From Chlamydiales bacterium (GTDB lineage Bacteria > Chlamydiota > Chlamydiia > Chlamydiales > JAAKFR01): 64,000 nt of DNA. Below, in pieces: positions 42,092-51,209 of this stretch. The notes beneath the pieces were generated by a model. It was not told where the DNA came from and searched no databases. It saw nothing but the letters and a program-made list of their open reading frames with translations. Made by a program: the position numbers and the translations under genes. Location of the stretch: NCBI GenBank assembly GCA_022601535.1, contig JAJACK010000004.1, positions 1 through 64,000 on the forward strand. Reading direction: 5' to 3'. Positions within the stretch are counted from its first letter, which is position 1; the number at the start of each line of letters is the position of its first letter.

Positions 42092-42742
42092 ATGATGTTT
42101 GGCCCTTCAAAAACTCCGCAGCCAGTCAAAACTGTGATTGGAATCACAACAGCCCTCTCTATTCTTGCCCCTATTCTCACGATGATTTTGCTCCATTCCT
42201 TCAAAATGATGGGGCCTGGGGCGTGGTTTGCTCTCTCCCGTTTTGGGATTTTACAAGGGTGGATTTGGCAACCCCTCACCTATTTTTTTATTCAATCTGC
42301 TGGAGTGGGGATTTCATTTGGCTTTCTCCTCTCCCTCTTCTTCCACATGTTTATCCTCTGGTTTGCCGGCTCTGAGATCGCCCACCGGTATGGATCTAAA
42401 GCATTTGTTTTCTTCTACCTCAGTGCAGGTTTGATCCCCGGCCTTATCGGTGCTGCGGCTCAATTTCTGCTCGGTTCAAATGCAATTTTAGTAGGAAGCT
42501 CGCCTCCTATCTTTGCCCTTTTAACCGTCTGGGGAATGCTCTACCCCAATATGGAGCTCTTCTTTCTCTTTGTCATTCGGATGAAGGCAAAATGGCTTGT
42601 CCTTGCGATTTTAGGATTTTCCCTTTTCATGAACCTCTCCTACGGAGAGTGGATCCCCCTCATCGCCGACATCAGTGGAATCCTATGGGGCTTTGTCATT
42701 GCCCGTTTCACCTGGAAGCTCAATCTCCCCTTTAAGAATTAA
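42092..42742 (+). CDS. Rhomboid-like membrane protein, probably catalytically altered
   Basis: A 216-residue protein with about six membrane helices in the rhomboid order: a first helix (residues 13-35), WIWQPLTYFFIQ (the L1 loop region), HMFILWFAGSEIAHRYG, the serine loop VGSSPPIFALLTVWG, and a last helix ADISGILWGFVIARF. Active rhomboids have GxSG and a His in the last helix (usually AHLGG). Here the Ser is kept (GSSP), but the His position reads Asp (ADISG). It may therefore be an inactive rhomboid-like protein. It is convergent with the small gene next to tadA. Confidence 0.72.
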   Translation: MMFGPSKTPQPVKTVIGITTALSILAPILTMILLHSFKMMGPGAWFALSRFGILQGWIWQPLTYFFIQSAGVGISFGFLLSLFFHMFILWFAGSEIAHRYGSKAFVFFYLSAGLIPGLIGAAAQFLLGSNAILVGSSPPIFALLTVWGMLYPNMELFFLFVIRMKAKWLVLAILGFSLFMNLSYGEWIPLIADISGILWGFVIARFTWKLNLPFKN

Positions 42743-42750
42743 TATTGACT

Positions 42751-42987
42751 TTAAGAATGATGTTTCTCTGAAAGGAAAGCCAGAAGAGCGGCACGCACTG
42801 TTTGGACTCCCTCTAAGACCCCTTCTTCGTACCGAAAATGGGGATTGTTTTCTAGCTCAGGATAATCTACTGGCTGTAGAGCATCTTCAGAGGTGAGATT
42901 TGGAATAAACTCCCTTCCACAACGGAGCATCTTCTCTTGCTGCTGCTCACAAATCTCATTGAGAAGATTTAGAATTTCGTCTTTCAC
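42751..42987 (-). CDS. Small hypothetical protein coupled to tadA, 78 residues
   Basis: Starts with GTG at 42985-42987 inside the 3' end of tadA (32-base overlap), preceded by a GGGAG ribosome site about eight bases upstream. The protein is acidic and helical, with DYPELENNPHFRYEEGVLEG (about 41-60) as the most distinctive stretch. The frame runs further upstream through tadA in another frame, but that part looks non-coding. An ATG at 42930 would give a shorter product. Function unknown. Confidence 0.5.
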   Translation of the reverse strand: MKDEILNLLNEICEQQQEKMLRCGREFIPNLTSEDALQPVDYPELENNPHFRYEEGVLEGVQTVRAALLAFLSEKHHS

Positions 42988-43420
42988 TGAAAAACTCCCG
43001 TAAAAGGTTTCCACACTCCTGATCCAAAATTCCCGATGTGATCTCCAAGGAGTGTGTCGGGTGTTTGGTTGCAAAAACATCGATAAAACTTCCACACGCA
43101 CCGTGTCGAATATCAGGAGCTCCGTAAACAAGACGTTTGATCCGTGAGAGGAGCATCGCCCCTGCGCACATCGTGCACGGCTCAATCGTACAATAAAGTG
43201 TTGTGTCAAGGAGACGCCAATTATCAAGAGCATTGGCTGCAGCCCCCATCGCCACCATCTCAGCATGCGCAGTTGCATCGTTGAGAAGCTCCACCTGATT
43301 GTAACCACGCCCAATCACTCGCCCCTCGGACACAATCACACAGCCAACTGGCACTTCCCCTTCCCGGTAAGCCCGTCTTGCTTGGGCAAGTGCCTCTTTC
43401 ATAAAATGGGTATCATCCAT
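42956..43420 (-). CDS. tadA: tRNA-specific adenosine deaminase
   Basis: A 154-residue zinc deaminase converting A34 of tRNA-Arg to inosine. The zinc and catalytic motifs are HAEMVAM (about residues 53-59) and CTIEPCTMCAGAML (about 83-96), and KRLVYGAPDIRHGACGSFIDVF follows as in TadA proteins. It matches the yfhC/CT844 position, upstream of rpsO. Its start overlaps the preceding helical protein gene by eight bases. Confidence 0.95.
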   Translation of the reverse strand: MDDTHFMKEALAQARRAYREGEVPVGCVIVSEGRVIGRGYNQVELLNDATAHAEMVAMGAAANALDNWRLLDTTLYCTIEPCTMCAGAMLLSRIKRLVYGAPDIRHGACGSFIDVFATKHPTHSLEITSGILDQECGNLLREFFSERRNSKSSQ

Positions 43421-44084
43421 CGCTTTGCTTCTTTTGAAGAGTGTTTAACTGCTTTTTCAAAAGCGTCGTATCGTTAAGATATTTTTTACGCAAGCCCGAG
43501 AGTTTTTTTTCATACCGATCACCAAGCGCTGCAATCTCCCGATCGTGCCGCTTTTGCATCGCCTCTAAAGAGCGTTCGATCTCCTTTTCCTCTTTTTGTT
43601 TCTTCTCAAGTCCTGTCTGTTTGAGAGCAAGCTCACGCAAATTGTGGTAGATCTCATCGGAAAAGACCACTGAATTAAAAATAGCAAAGATATAAGAGCG
43701 TGCTGCGCCAAATTGAGAGATTGACTCCTCTAATAAGGATTGGGCAAGTGATTGTTCAAACTCTTCAAGCTCCTCAAAATCTGGCGTCAAGACCCTCAAT
43801 TTCTCATCAAAATAGTTGTAGATATCAGTGTTTTTCAAAAGCCAGCGACTTGCGATAAACTCACCAAGCCCTGTATTCCCCCCAGCAATATCTTTCAAAT
43901 AGGCTTGAGCCATCTCTTCAGAAGAGATCATATTCGCCCCCTTTCCCATAAAGTAACGGCGACAAAAATCCCGATCGATCTTGATATGTTCCTGCTTAAG
44001 ATCCTTCTTTACAACTTCAATGACTTGATCAAACCAAGGCTCGACTAACTCAATTTTTTCTTGATATCCACTCTCTTTAATCAT
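43413..44084 (-). CDS. Hypothetical helical protein with C-terminal coiled coil
   Basis: A 223-residue protein, mostly helical; residues 155-215 form a highly charged coiled coil (Lys/Glu/Arg-rich). The N-terminal 150 residues contain DFCRRYFMGKGANMISSEEM (about 39-58). No signal peptide or membrane segment. It overlaps tadA and matches the CT845 position in C. trachomatis, a protein of unknown function. The divergent gap to the next gene is 33 bases. Confidence 0.75.
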   Translation of the reverse strand: MIKESGYQEKIELVEPWFDQVIEVVKKDLKQEHIKIDRDFCRRYFMGKGANMISSEEMAQAYLKDIAGGNTGLGEFIASRWLLKNTDIYNYFDEKLRVLTPDFEELEEFEQSLAQSLLEESISQFGAARSYIFAIFNSVVFSDEIYHNLRELALKQTGLEKKQKEEKEIERSLEAMQKRHDREIAALGDRYEKKLSGLRKKYLNDTTLLKKQLNTLQKKQSDG

Positions 44085-44117
44085 TATACTCCCTCTTCTA
44101 AAAAGGTATGAGTTTTA

Positions 44118-44342
44118 ATGGATTCTTCAGTTATCGATCAAGAGCAAAAAACGATTGAAACCATTCTCAAGAAATATCTCCACCTCCCTCCCGATGAAGA
44201 GCTGAAAAAAAAGATCTACAATGATTTGACAGAAGCGAAAGCAAATGGAAAAATTTTCACCCCCTTTAAAGTCATTTTGCGAAAAAATCCCGATCCAAAT
44301 ATTCGAAACTTTATCGAAATTGCAATTGAGACCAAGATATGA
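44118..44342 (+). CDS. Small hypothetical protein, 74 residues
   Basis: A compact, charged helical protein (KTIETILKKYLHLPPDEEL near 11-29; ANGKIFTPFKVILRKNPDP near 42-60). It lies between the divergent CT845-like gene and the rpsO promoter. Coding appearance is good (clean frame, charged amphipathic helices), but I do not recognise a family. Start ATG 44118; no strong ribosome site is visible. Confidence 0.6.
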   Translation: MDSSVIDQEQKTIETILKKYLHLPPDEELKKKIYNDLTEAKANGKIFTPFKVILRKNPDPNIRNFIEIAIETKI

Positions 44343-44343
44343 G

Positions 44344-44373
44344 TTGTTCTTTTATCCTCCTCTGAGATATAAT
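44344..44373 (+). promoter_or_regulatory. Probable rpsO-pnp promoter and leader
   Basis: TATAAT at 44368-44373 with TTGTTC at 44344-44349 (18-base spacer). TCCTCCT (44355-44361) can pair with AGGAGGA (44374-44380) in DNA, though a start site near 44380 would leave only the right arm in the message. A ten-codon frame (ATG 44386, stop 44413-44415) behind the perfect AGGAGG overlaps the rpsO start and could couple or compete with it. Confidence 0.5.
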
Positions 44374-44404
44374 AGGAGGACTAATATGAAATTAAGGAGA
44401 CAGA

Positions 44405-44674
44405 ATGTCGATCGATAAAGGTACAAAAGAAGAAATCACAAAAAAATTTCAACTACACGAGAAAGATACAGGATCTGCTGACGTTCAAATCGCAATTTTA
44501 ACTGAAAGAATTGCAGAAATTACTGATCATCTTAAACGATCTCCAAAAGATCACAACTCACGTTTATCCCTCTTAAAACTCGTAGGACAGAGACGTAAAC
44601 TTTTAGAATACCTAAATTCAACCGATACAGAAAGGTACAAAAACCTCATCAAACGTTTGAACTTACGTAAGTAA
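44405..44674 (+). CDS. rpsO: 30S ribosomal protein S15
   Basis: An 89-residue protein binding 16S rRNA helices 20-22 and nucleating the platform. It shows the S15 signature: [20 protein letters not shown] (about 16-35), then [20 protein letters not shown] and [20 protein letters not shown]. The start has an AAGGAG ribosome site. rpsO followed by pnp is the common bacterial arrangement and matches CT843-CT842. Confidence 0.98.
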   Translation: MSIDKGTKEEITKKFQLHEKDTGSADVQIAILTERIAEITDHLKRSPKDHNSRLSLLKLVGQRRKLLEYLNSTDTERYKNLIKRLNLRK

Positions 44675-44717
44675 AACTTTTATTACTCCTCCCTCTACCA
44701 CACTAGGAACTCAACAT

Positions 44718-46814
44718 ATGAAAAGAAAATTTAAATCTGTAAAAATCTCTGAAGATAAAGAACTTACATTTGAAACTGGAAAAATAGCTAAACAAGCGGG
44801 CGGTTCCGTCCTTGTCAAAATGGGTGAAACAGTTGTCTTTGCTTCGGCATGTGCAGCTAAAGAAGCGTCTGAAGAGATCGATTTTTTCCCTCTTAGAGTC
44901 GACTATCAAGAAAAATTTTCATCTACAGGCAAAACTTTGGGAGGCTTCATCAAGCGTGAAGGACGCCCTGCTGAAAAAGAAATTTTAACTTGCCGTTTGA
45001 TTGATCGGCCGATCCGTCCAATGTTTGAAGATGGTTATTTCAATGAAGTACAGGTCTTGAGTTATGTTTGGTCGTACGATGGAGAAAACCAGCCTGATCC
45101 CCTAGCACTTTGTGCGGTCTCAGCAGCTCTTTCAATTTCTGAAATTCCTTTTGTCAAGCCGATTGCAGGAGTGCGTGTTGGAATGATTGATTCAAAATTT
45201 GTGATCAATCCCACAGCTGCAGAGATGGAAAAGTCGACTTTAGATCTTCTTTTAGCAGGAAGTGAAGATGCGATTTTGATGATCGAAGGGTACTGTGACT
45301 TTTTGACAGAAGAGCAAGTTGTTGCAGCAATCGCATTTGGTCACGAAACGATCAAGCTGATTTGTGCAGCGATTGGAGAGTGGCAAGCAGAGATTGGAAA
45401 GCCAAAAGAGCGAGGTTCACTCCGGGTGATTCCAGAAGAGCTCACAGCTGAAATTGAAAAACTGATTGGCAAAAAGCTCACCCAAGCGATCCGTGTTACA
45501 GACAAGCAAGAGCGAGAGAAAGAGATGTCTTCTCTATCTGAAGAGGTGATGACTCACTTCTTCCCAGAAGGAGAAGATCCCCGTTTCACCAAAGTGAATG
45601 TCAAAACAGCTTACAAGAAAGTGACTGCAAAATACATGCGTCGAATGATTCTCGATGAAGGCGTTCGTCCTGATGGTCGGAAAGTAGATGAAGTACGTGC
45701 GATTGATGTCGAACACGCTTTCCTTCCCCGCACGCATGGAAGCTCTCTTTTCACCCGTGGAGAGACACAAGCTGTTGCGGTTTGTACTCTTGGTGGTGAG
45801 AACATGGGACAACGGTTTGAAACACTCGATGGTGATGGTCTCCGCCGCTTTTACCTTCAATACTCTTTCCCTCCCTTCTCTGTTGGAGAAGTGGGACGTG
45901 TAGGAGCTCCGGGAAGACGAGAAGTGGGGCATGGTAAATTAGCTGAGCGAGCCCTCATCTCAACAGTTCCTTCTCTAGATGATTTCCCTTACACAATTCG
46001 CTTAGAGTCAAATATTACTGAATCAAACGGCTCCTCTTCAATGGCGTCGGTTTGTGGTGGTTGCTTGGCGATGATGGATGCGGGAGTTCCACTTAAAAGA
46101 CCAGTTTCTGGAATTGCTATGGGACTTATCCTTGAGGAAGGAGAGACCGCGATTCTTTCAGATATTTTAGGCTTAGAAGATGCACTTGGAGATATGGACT
46201 TCAAGGTAACGGGTGATGAAGATGGAATCACAGCCTTCCAGATGGATATCAAGGTTGAAGGAATCACCCTTGATATTATGAAAGAAGCGCTTGAACAAGC
46301 AAGAAAAGGGCGTGTCCACATCCTGAAGAAGATGCTCGAAGTTCTTCCTGAGCCAAAAGAAGAACTTTCGGCTTATGCTCCCCGTATTGAAACAATCCAG
46401 ATCAAGCAGAACAAGATTGCCGTTGTCATTGGCCCTGGTGGAAAACAGATTCGCAAAATCATTGAAGAGACAGGTGTTGAGATCAACATCGACGACTCTG
46501 GCCTCATCAGCATCGCCTCTTCAGAACCTGAAGCGATGAAGAAAGCGAAAGCGATAATTGAGGGACTCACTAGCGAAGTTGAGATCGGAAAAACTTATGA
46601 TGGCAAGGTCACCTCGGTAGTACAATTTGGTGCTTTTATCGAGATTCTTCCAGGCAAGGAAGGGCTTTGTCATATTTCTGAGCTTGCTGAAGGACGAGTA
46701 GAAGACATTCACGAGCATGTCAAGCAAGGAGACCGCATTTCGGTCAAAGTGCTTGATATCAATGAGCGTGGACAGATGAAGCTCTCCCGCAAGGCACTCC
46801 TTGTAAAGACCTAA
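44718..46814 (+). CDS. pnp: Polyribonucleotide nucleotidyltransferase
   Basis: A 698-residue 3'-5' phosphorolytic exoribonuclease that works in mRNA decay. Two RNase PH-like domains (about 10-230 and 310-530) flank a helical linker; a KH domain (about 550-610, VIGPGGKQIRKIIEETGVEI) and an S1 domain (about 615-690, GKTYDGKVTSVVQFGAFIEI) end the protein. Length and domains are standard. It follows rpsO by 43 bases with no clear terminator, so both probably share a message. Confidence 0.98.
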   Translation: MKRKFKSVKISEDKELTFETGKIAKQAGGSVLVKMGETVVFASACAAKEASEEIDFFPLRVDYQEKFSSTGKTLGGFIKREGRPAEKEILTCRLIDRPIRPMFEDGYFNEVQVLSYVWSYDGENQPDPLALCAVSAALSISEIPFVKPIAGVRVGMIDSKFVINPTAAEMEKSTLDLLLAGSEDAILMIEGYCDFLTEEQVVAAIAFGHETIKLICAAIGEWQAEIGKPKERGSLRVIPEELTAEIEKLIGKKLTQAIRVTDKQEREKEMSSLSEEVMTHFFPEGEDPRFTKVNVKTAYKKVTAKYMRRMILDEGVRPDGRKVDEVRAIDVEHAFLPRTHGSSLFTRGETQAVAVCTLGGENMGQRFETLDGDGLRRFYLQYSFPPFSVGEVGRVGAPGRREVGHGKLAERALISTVPSLDDFPYTIRLESNITESNGSSSMASVCGGCLAMMDAGVPLKRPVSGIAMGLILEEGETAILSDILGLEDALGDMDFKVTGDEDGITAFQMDIKVEGITLDIMKEALEQARKGRVHILKKMLEVLPEPKEELSAYAPRIETIQIKQNKIAVVIGPGGKQIRKIIEETGVEINIDDSGLISIASSEPEAMKKAKAIIEGLTSEVEIGKTYDGKVTSVVQFGAFIEILPGKEGLCHISELAEGRVEDIHEHVKQGDRISVKVLDINERGQMKLSRKALLVKT

Positions 46815-46829
46815 AAAAAGAGGTTTGAC

Positions 46830-47339
46830 ATGTCCGCTCCTATCCGTGTATCCGTTTCGGGAATTCCCAGTGATTTGTTTCGTTGTGAATGTATTTTGAC
46901 CGATAAGGGAAAAGCTTTAGTTAAGGTAACGGCTAGGACGGGGCGCTCTTTTCTGCAATGGTTAAAAACTTCTCCTCCTTTAAAACTTCCTCTTGAAGCC
47001 TTTAGTGAGAGCCCTCTTTTTTGGAGTCAAGCAGGATCTTTGACAACAGATGTTCAATTCATTAGCTGCAGAGAGCATAATATCAGTCAAATCCCTTCTC
47101 CATTGATGGAAAAATTGCTAGAGAAGCTTTTTAGGAAGAAGCCTATTTGGGATTTTATGGCTGTTCAACAATTTTATCCTGTAAGATGTGTCACTTGGTC
47201 TCATGATTCTCTAACAGGCTTGAAATGTGTAAATATGTCTCATGTTTCTGGAGAAAAAGAAGAACTTCTTTCTACAGAAGAGCAAATAGCAATGACTACC
47301 AATGCATTCCTAAATACATTGCCTTGTCCAACAGGTTAG
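46830..47339 (+). CDS. Hypothetical protein downstream of pnp
   Basis: A 169-residue protein starting 15 bases after pnp, with an AAGAGG ribosome site. It has mixed alpha/beta character, several Cys and His residues scattered without a clear metal motif, and no signal peptide or membrane helix (SVSGIPSDLFRCECILTDKG near the start). I do not recognise it. It is read from the pnp message and ends at a bidirectional hairpin before ftsH. Confidence 0.65.
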   Translation: MSAPIRVSVSGIPSDLFRCECILTDKGKALVKVTARTGRSFLQWLKTSPPLKLPLEAFSESPLFWSQAGSLTTDVQFISCREHNISQIPSPLMEKLLEKLFRKKPIWDFMAVQQFYPVRCVTWSHDSLTGLKCVNMSHVSGEKEELLSTEEQIAMTTNAFLNTLPCPTG

Positions 47340-47390
47340 ATTCTTTTTTGAAAAGTAGCGTGATTTTGATCCCGCGCAATATTGGTGGCT

Positions 47391-47446
47391 GATCTCGCTT
47401 TGCAAAATGCATAGATCTTCGAAAGGACCATTTTGCAAAGCAAGAT
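47391..47446. terminator. Imperfect inverted repeat, likely bidirectional terminator
   Basis: Arms at about 47391-47409 and 47428-47446 pair over some 17-18 bases, with one mismatch and one bulged T (core CTTTGCAAAATG opposite CATTTTGCAAAG). It lies between the convergent pnp-side gene and ftsH, right before the ftsH stop, and would stop transcription from both sides. Confidence 0.6.
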
Positions 47447-47447
47447 T

Positions 47448-50192
47448 TTAGGTGGGATCTAGACCCAATCCTTCTGTCTTATTGAGGTCAATCCTTGGCT
47501 GCTCAGGAGGGGGTGGTGGTGTTTCAATCTCACGCTTGAAGTTTGATTCGTGATCTTGTACTTTCTTCCGCTTCTCTTCTGGGTCCCAAGTGTTGTCGAT
47601 GATTGCTTTGATGTCATAGGCATCGAGCGTTTCAAATTCCATGAGCATCTGAGTCATAAGCTCCATTTCTGGTCGATTCTCTTTGATGATCTCTAAGGCC
47701 CTTGAGTAGGCGTGGTCTAAAAGCCGTTTGACTTCTTTATCGATTGCTTGAGCTGTCTCTTCTGAATAGCTTTTTTCCCGAGGTGGAAGAGCATATTCAT
47801 CTGAGGAACCCCCTTCATCATAGGCGACAAAACCTAGCTCACTCATTCCCCAGCGGCAAACCATGCTTCTAGCGAGACTTGTCGCTTGGGAGAAATCTTG
47901 TTGCGCTCCACTTGAGATGTCTCCGACGAAGATCTCTTCGGCGGCTCGCCCTCCCATAAGAACGATGAGCTGGTCGAGAATCTCTTTTTTCCAGTAGCTA
48001 AGCCTGTTTTTTTCGGGTAAGAAGTGAGTGGCTCCTAGTGAAAAGCCTCGAGGAATAATGGTGACTTTATCAATTGGATCGGAATGCTCAACTTTGAGTC
48101 CAATGATCGTGTGACCTGACTCGTGGTAGGCTGTGGTTTTTTTCTCATTTTCATCGAGTTCTAAACTTCTTCGCTCTTTTCCAAAGAGAACTTTATCTCT
48201 CGCTTCCCTCACATCAGGTCCGGTGACAGCTGTTCTCCCAACGCGAGCTGCTTGGAGAGCAGCTTCATTTAGAAGGTTTTCAAGCTCGGCTCCTGAGGCA
48301 CCGGGAGTACTTCTAGCGATGTCCATTAGATCTACTTTTGGATCCATCTTGATCTTTCGCACGTGCACTTTTAAAATTTCGTATCGCCCTTTGATATCTG
48401 GAAGAGAGATGGCAACACGTCTGTCAAAACGGCCTGGACGGAGAAGTGCTTTATCTAAGACGTCGGGACGGTTGGTCGCCGCCATCAAAATCACTCCTTC
48501 ATTGGTGTCAAAGCCATCCATTTCTACAAGAAGCTGGTTGAGAGTTTGTTCACGCTCATCGTGTCCTCCTCCCACTCCGGCACCTCTATGCCGCCCTACG
48601 GCATCGATCTCATCGATAAAGATGATGCAAGGTGCATTTTTCTTTGCTTGTTCAAACATGTCACGGATGCGACTTGCTCCAACCCCTACAAACATCTCAA
48701 CAAAATCTGATCCTGCGATGGAGAAAAAGGGTCTGTCTGCCTCTCCAGCAACAGCCTTAGCAACTAGAGTTTTACCTGTTCCTGGAGAACCTATCAGCAA
48801 AACTCCTTTGGGAATTCTTCCCCCAAGAGAAGTGTATTTGAGCGGGTTTTTCAAAAATTCTACAATTTCAACAAGTTCTTCTTTTGCTTCTTCAATACCT
48901 GCAACATCTTTAAAGGTCACTTTGTTGTCTGTTTTATTTAAGAGGCGAGCAGGCGATTTCCCAAAGGAGAGCGCTCCTCCTCCCACTCCCCCTTTCATCT
49001 GTCTTGAGAAGACGAAGTAGAGAAGCATGATCACAAGGGCGATCGGCAGTAGGGTGAGGATATAGCTAAAGTAGTTAGGAGCTGGCTCTTCACTTTTGAA
49101 TTTCTTTTCTAAAACGAGGTTCCGCGGCTGGTCAGGAGCTTTAAATGGGAGACCTCGGTTGTATTTGAAATTATCCCAATCTTCTTTGGCATTTGCAAAC
49201 CAATGGCTGTAGAGCTCGGGATCTTGACGTTCTAAAGCACGGGTTGAGAGCTCTTTATTGTTAAAGAACCAGATGACTGAGGAGACTGCAGCTCGTGCTT
49301 TGTCGAGCTGAGCACTATTTTGTTCAATCTGATGGGAAAGGGTGGCATACCCTTCGATCTCTTCTCTGTATTGTCTAACGGAGCGAAGCTCTGTCAATCT
49401 GAAATGGCCGACGGGCTCATTGAGTGTTTTAACAATCTGAGAGAGGCGTGTAAGCACCTGATTATAGAGTGCAAGGCGGGCTGTTGGAGAGGTTGTTTGA
49501 GCCTCTTCTACTTGCCGACTCATTGTTTTGAGCTCTTGTTTGATCGATTCTGATCCAATCCCCAAAACAGGTGAGCGGAAATCATCGATCAATACTGCAA
49601 GCTGACTTCCAAACCGGTCAATAGCTGATGGAGAATTCCCAACCGTTGGAAGCTGAGCTTGTAGATCTGTTAAACTTGTCATCTCTTTATTTGATAAGGA
49701 TTGGATGACAACTGCATTGTTCCGATCAGGGAGGTTCGATGTTCCATCGACGACTTGGTATCCCCCGGCAGGAATCGGCGTACCACTCACTCCTAGGAAC
49801 CACGTTGCAGCTTCGTTAACTTTTCCTTCTGTCTGCCCTAAAACATCTAAAGCATCTGCTTTTTTGCTCTCAAGCTGGTGTTTTTGCTCTAGGAGTTCTA
49901 AGAAGCGGAAACGACGTTGCCCCTCTTCGGTCTCTCTCTCTCTGAAGTGACCACTAAATGAAACGAGATTGTCATTTAAAGAAACTTTGCGGCTCTCTTC
50001 AGGAACAAGAAGGTTTAAATTGACTAAATGCTCAACTTGATGAGAAAAGCCGACTTTCGCCCGCTTGGTTGTCATAAAGTTTTGCACCGTAATGATGACC
50101 AAAATCACTGCTAAAAGAAGAAGGAAAAAAGAAGTGGGAAATCCTTTTTTAGGCGGCTGGGCATCTTGTTTGTTATTTCTGTTATCAGTCAT
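47448..50192 (-). CDS. ftsH: ATP-dependent zinc metalloprotease FtsH, long chlamydial form
   Basis: A 914-residue membrane AAA protease that degrades misfolded membrane proteins and regulators. Two membrane helices (about 20-37 and 376-396) enclose a periplasmic domain of about 340 residues, much longer than the roughly 70 residues of E. coli FtsH but like other chlamydial FtsH. Walker A at 468-475 (GSPGTGKT), Walker [11 protein letters not shown] (522-531), SRH GRFDRRV, and zinc site HESGH (690-694). The C-terminus has a run of five prolines. Position matches CT841. Confidence 0.97.
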   Translation of the reverse strand: MTDNRNNKQDAQPPKKGFPTSFFLLLLAVILVIITVQNFMTTKRAKVGFSHQVEHLVNLNLLVPEESRKVSLNDNLVSFSGHFRERETEEGQRRFRFLELLEQKHQLESKKADALDVLGQTEGKVNEAATWFLGVSGTPIPAGGYQVVDGTSNLPDRNNAVVIQSLSNKEMTSLTDLQAQLPTVGNSPSAIDRFGSQLAVLIDDFRSPVLGIGSESIKQELKTMSRQVEEAQTTSPTARLALYNQVLTRLSQIVKTLNEPVGHFRLTELRSVRQYREEIEGYATLSHQIEQNSAQLDKARAAVSSVIWFFNNKELSTRALERQDPELYSHWFANAKEDWDNFKYNRGLPFKAPDQPRNLVLEKKFKSEEPAPNYFSYILTLLPIALVIMLLYFVFSRQMKGGVGGGALSFGKSPARLLNKTDNKVTFKDVAGIEEAKEELVEIVEFLKNPLKYTSLGGRIPKGVLLIGSPGTGKTLVAKAVAGEADRPFFSIAGSDFVEMFVGVGASRIRDMFEQAKKNAPCIIFIDEIDAVGRHRGAGVGGGHDEREQTLNQLLVEMDGFDTNEGVILMAATNRPDVLDKALLRPGRFDRRVAISLPDIKGRYEILKVHVRKIKMDPKVDLMDIARSTPGASGAELENLLNEAALQAARVGRTAVTGPDVREARDKVLFGKERRSLELDENEKKTTAYHESGHTIIGLKVEHSDPIDKVTIIPRGFSLGATHFLPEKNRLSYWKKEILDQLIVLMGGRAAEEIFVGDISSGAQQDFSQATSLARSMVCRWGMSELGFVAYDEGGSSDEYALPPREKSYSEETAQAIDKEVKRLLDHAYSRALEIIKENRPEMELMTQMLMEFETLDAYDIKAIIDNTWDPEEKRKKVQDHESNFKREIETPPPPPEQPRIDLNKTEGLGLDPT

Positions 50193-50292
50193 ATTAAACC
50201 TAATTATAGAGCGAAGTTAATATAAAAAGCATTCTTTTTTTTAACTCGTTCAGATTCGGGAGCATCGATTATAAAGAGAGGTGTCGTTTAGC

Positions 50293-51183
50293 TCAATTTA
50301 TTTCTAATGTCTGTCTATTTAGTTTCACATACCGATTTTTTATACGCAAGCGCTTATGGCAACTTTTGTTACGCAGATGAAAGATGATTTGATCCAAAAG
50401 ATGTGACGAAGGAGCAAGTCCTTCTTTCTCGAGGAGATAAGAGACAATTGCACGCCATTCAAACAAACTTTTAGGCGGATTTTGGCTAAAATCAATCACC
50501 CCTTTAACAGGGTAGCTAGAAATGAGCACTTCGATATGCTCATCGAGTTCAGCGGCTAATCGACCGAGCCGACAAAGGCTTGGTTCAACCTGTTTTCCAA
50601 AACTCTTAGACAAAGAAGGTAAGAGGTCTACCCGCATGCGACTTCTCAAAAAACGACAATCTCGGTTGGTGGAATCATTAAAATAGGAAAGTTTATTTTT
50701 ATCCAACCATTCCAAAATTTCTTCTTTTCTAACAGAAAGCAAGGGGCGGTATAAGGTGACTCCTTCAACTTTAGAGACAACACTCAACCCTTTTAATTTA
50801 TTCAGCCTAGCCCCCTCAAAAATTCTTTTTAAAACAGTTTCAGCCTGGTCATCGGCGTGGTGACCTACAAGTACATGTTGATTTAAACATTTGAAAAAAG
50901 CGAGCCGCTCTTGTCGACACCGATCTTCTAGATTAACCCCTTTAATCTCTAAAACCTTAAGATGAAAAGGAATTTGATGTTTTTGACAAAGCTGCTCGAG
51001 CTCTTTTGCTTCACGGTAGCTCTCCTCTCTCCATCCATGGTCGACATGGGCCACTTCAAAAGCAACCTTTGCACGAACCATCAAATGGAAAAGGGCTATC
51101 GAATCGGGCCCTCCAGAAAGAGCAAGGAGGGGGCGGCTAAGAGAATTTCCCTCTAAAAAGCTAGAAAACTGTTGTTCAACCAT
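50293..51183 (-). CDS. tilS: tRNA(Ile)-lysidine synthase
   Basis: A 296-residue N-type ATP pyrophosphatase that changes C34 of tRNA-Ile2 to lysidine so it reads AUA. The PP-loop SGGPDS is at residues 24-29, followed by VAHVDHGWREES, VGHHADDQAETVL and STNRDCRFLRSRMR, typical of TilS/MesJ. It lacks the long C-terminal domains of the E. coli protein, as in other chlamydiae. Located beside ftsH as in CT840-CT841; divergent from the LptF/G-like pair. Confidence 0.95.
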   Translation of the reverse strand: MVEQQFSSFLEGNSLSRPLLALSGGPDSIALFHLMVRAKVAFEVAHVDHGWREESYREAKELEQLCQKHQIPFHLKVLEIKGVNLEDRCRQERLAFFKCLNQHVLVGHHADDQAETVLKRIFEGARLNKLKGLSVVSKVEGVTLYRPLLSVRKEEILEWLDKNKLSYFNDSTNRDCRFLRSRMRVDLLPSLSKSFGKQVEPSLCRLGRLAAELDEHIEVLISSYPVKGVIDFSQNPPKSLFEWRAIVSYLLEKEGLAPSSHLLDQIIFHLRNKSCHKRLRIKNRYVKLNRQTLEIN

Positions 51184-51209
51184 GGAATAGGCACTACACT
51201 ATACAGGAT

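Noticed and set aside
48133-49020. A 295-codon plus-strand frame opposite ftsH
   Set aside because: Ser/Arg/Pro-rich composition typical of the antisense of a strong coding gene; it lies wholly within the conserved AAA and protease domains.
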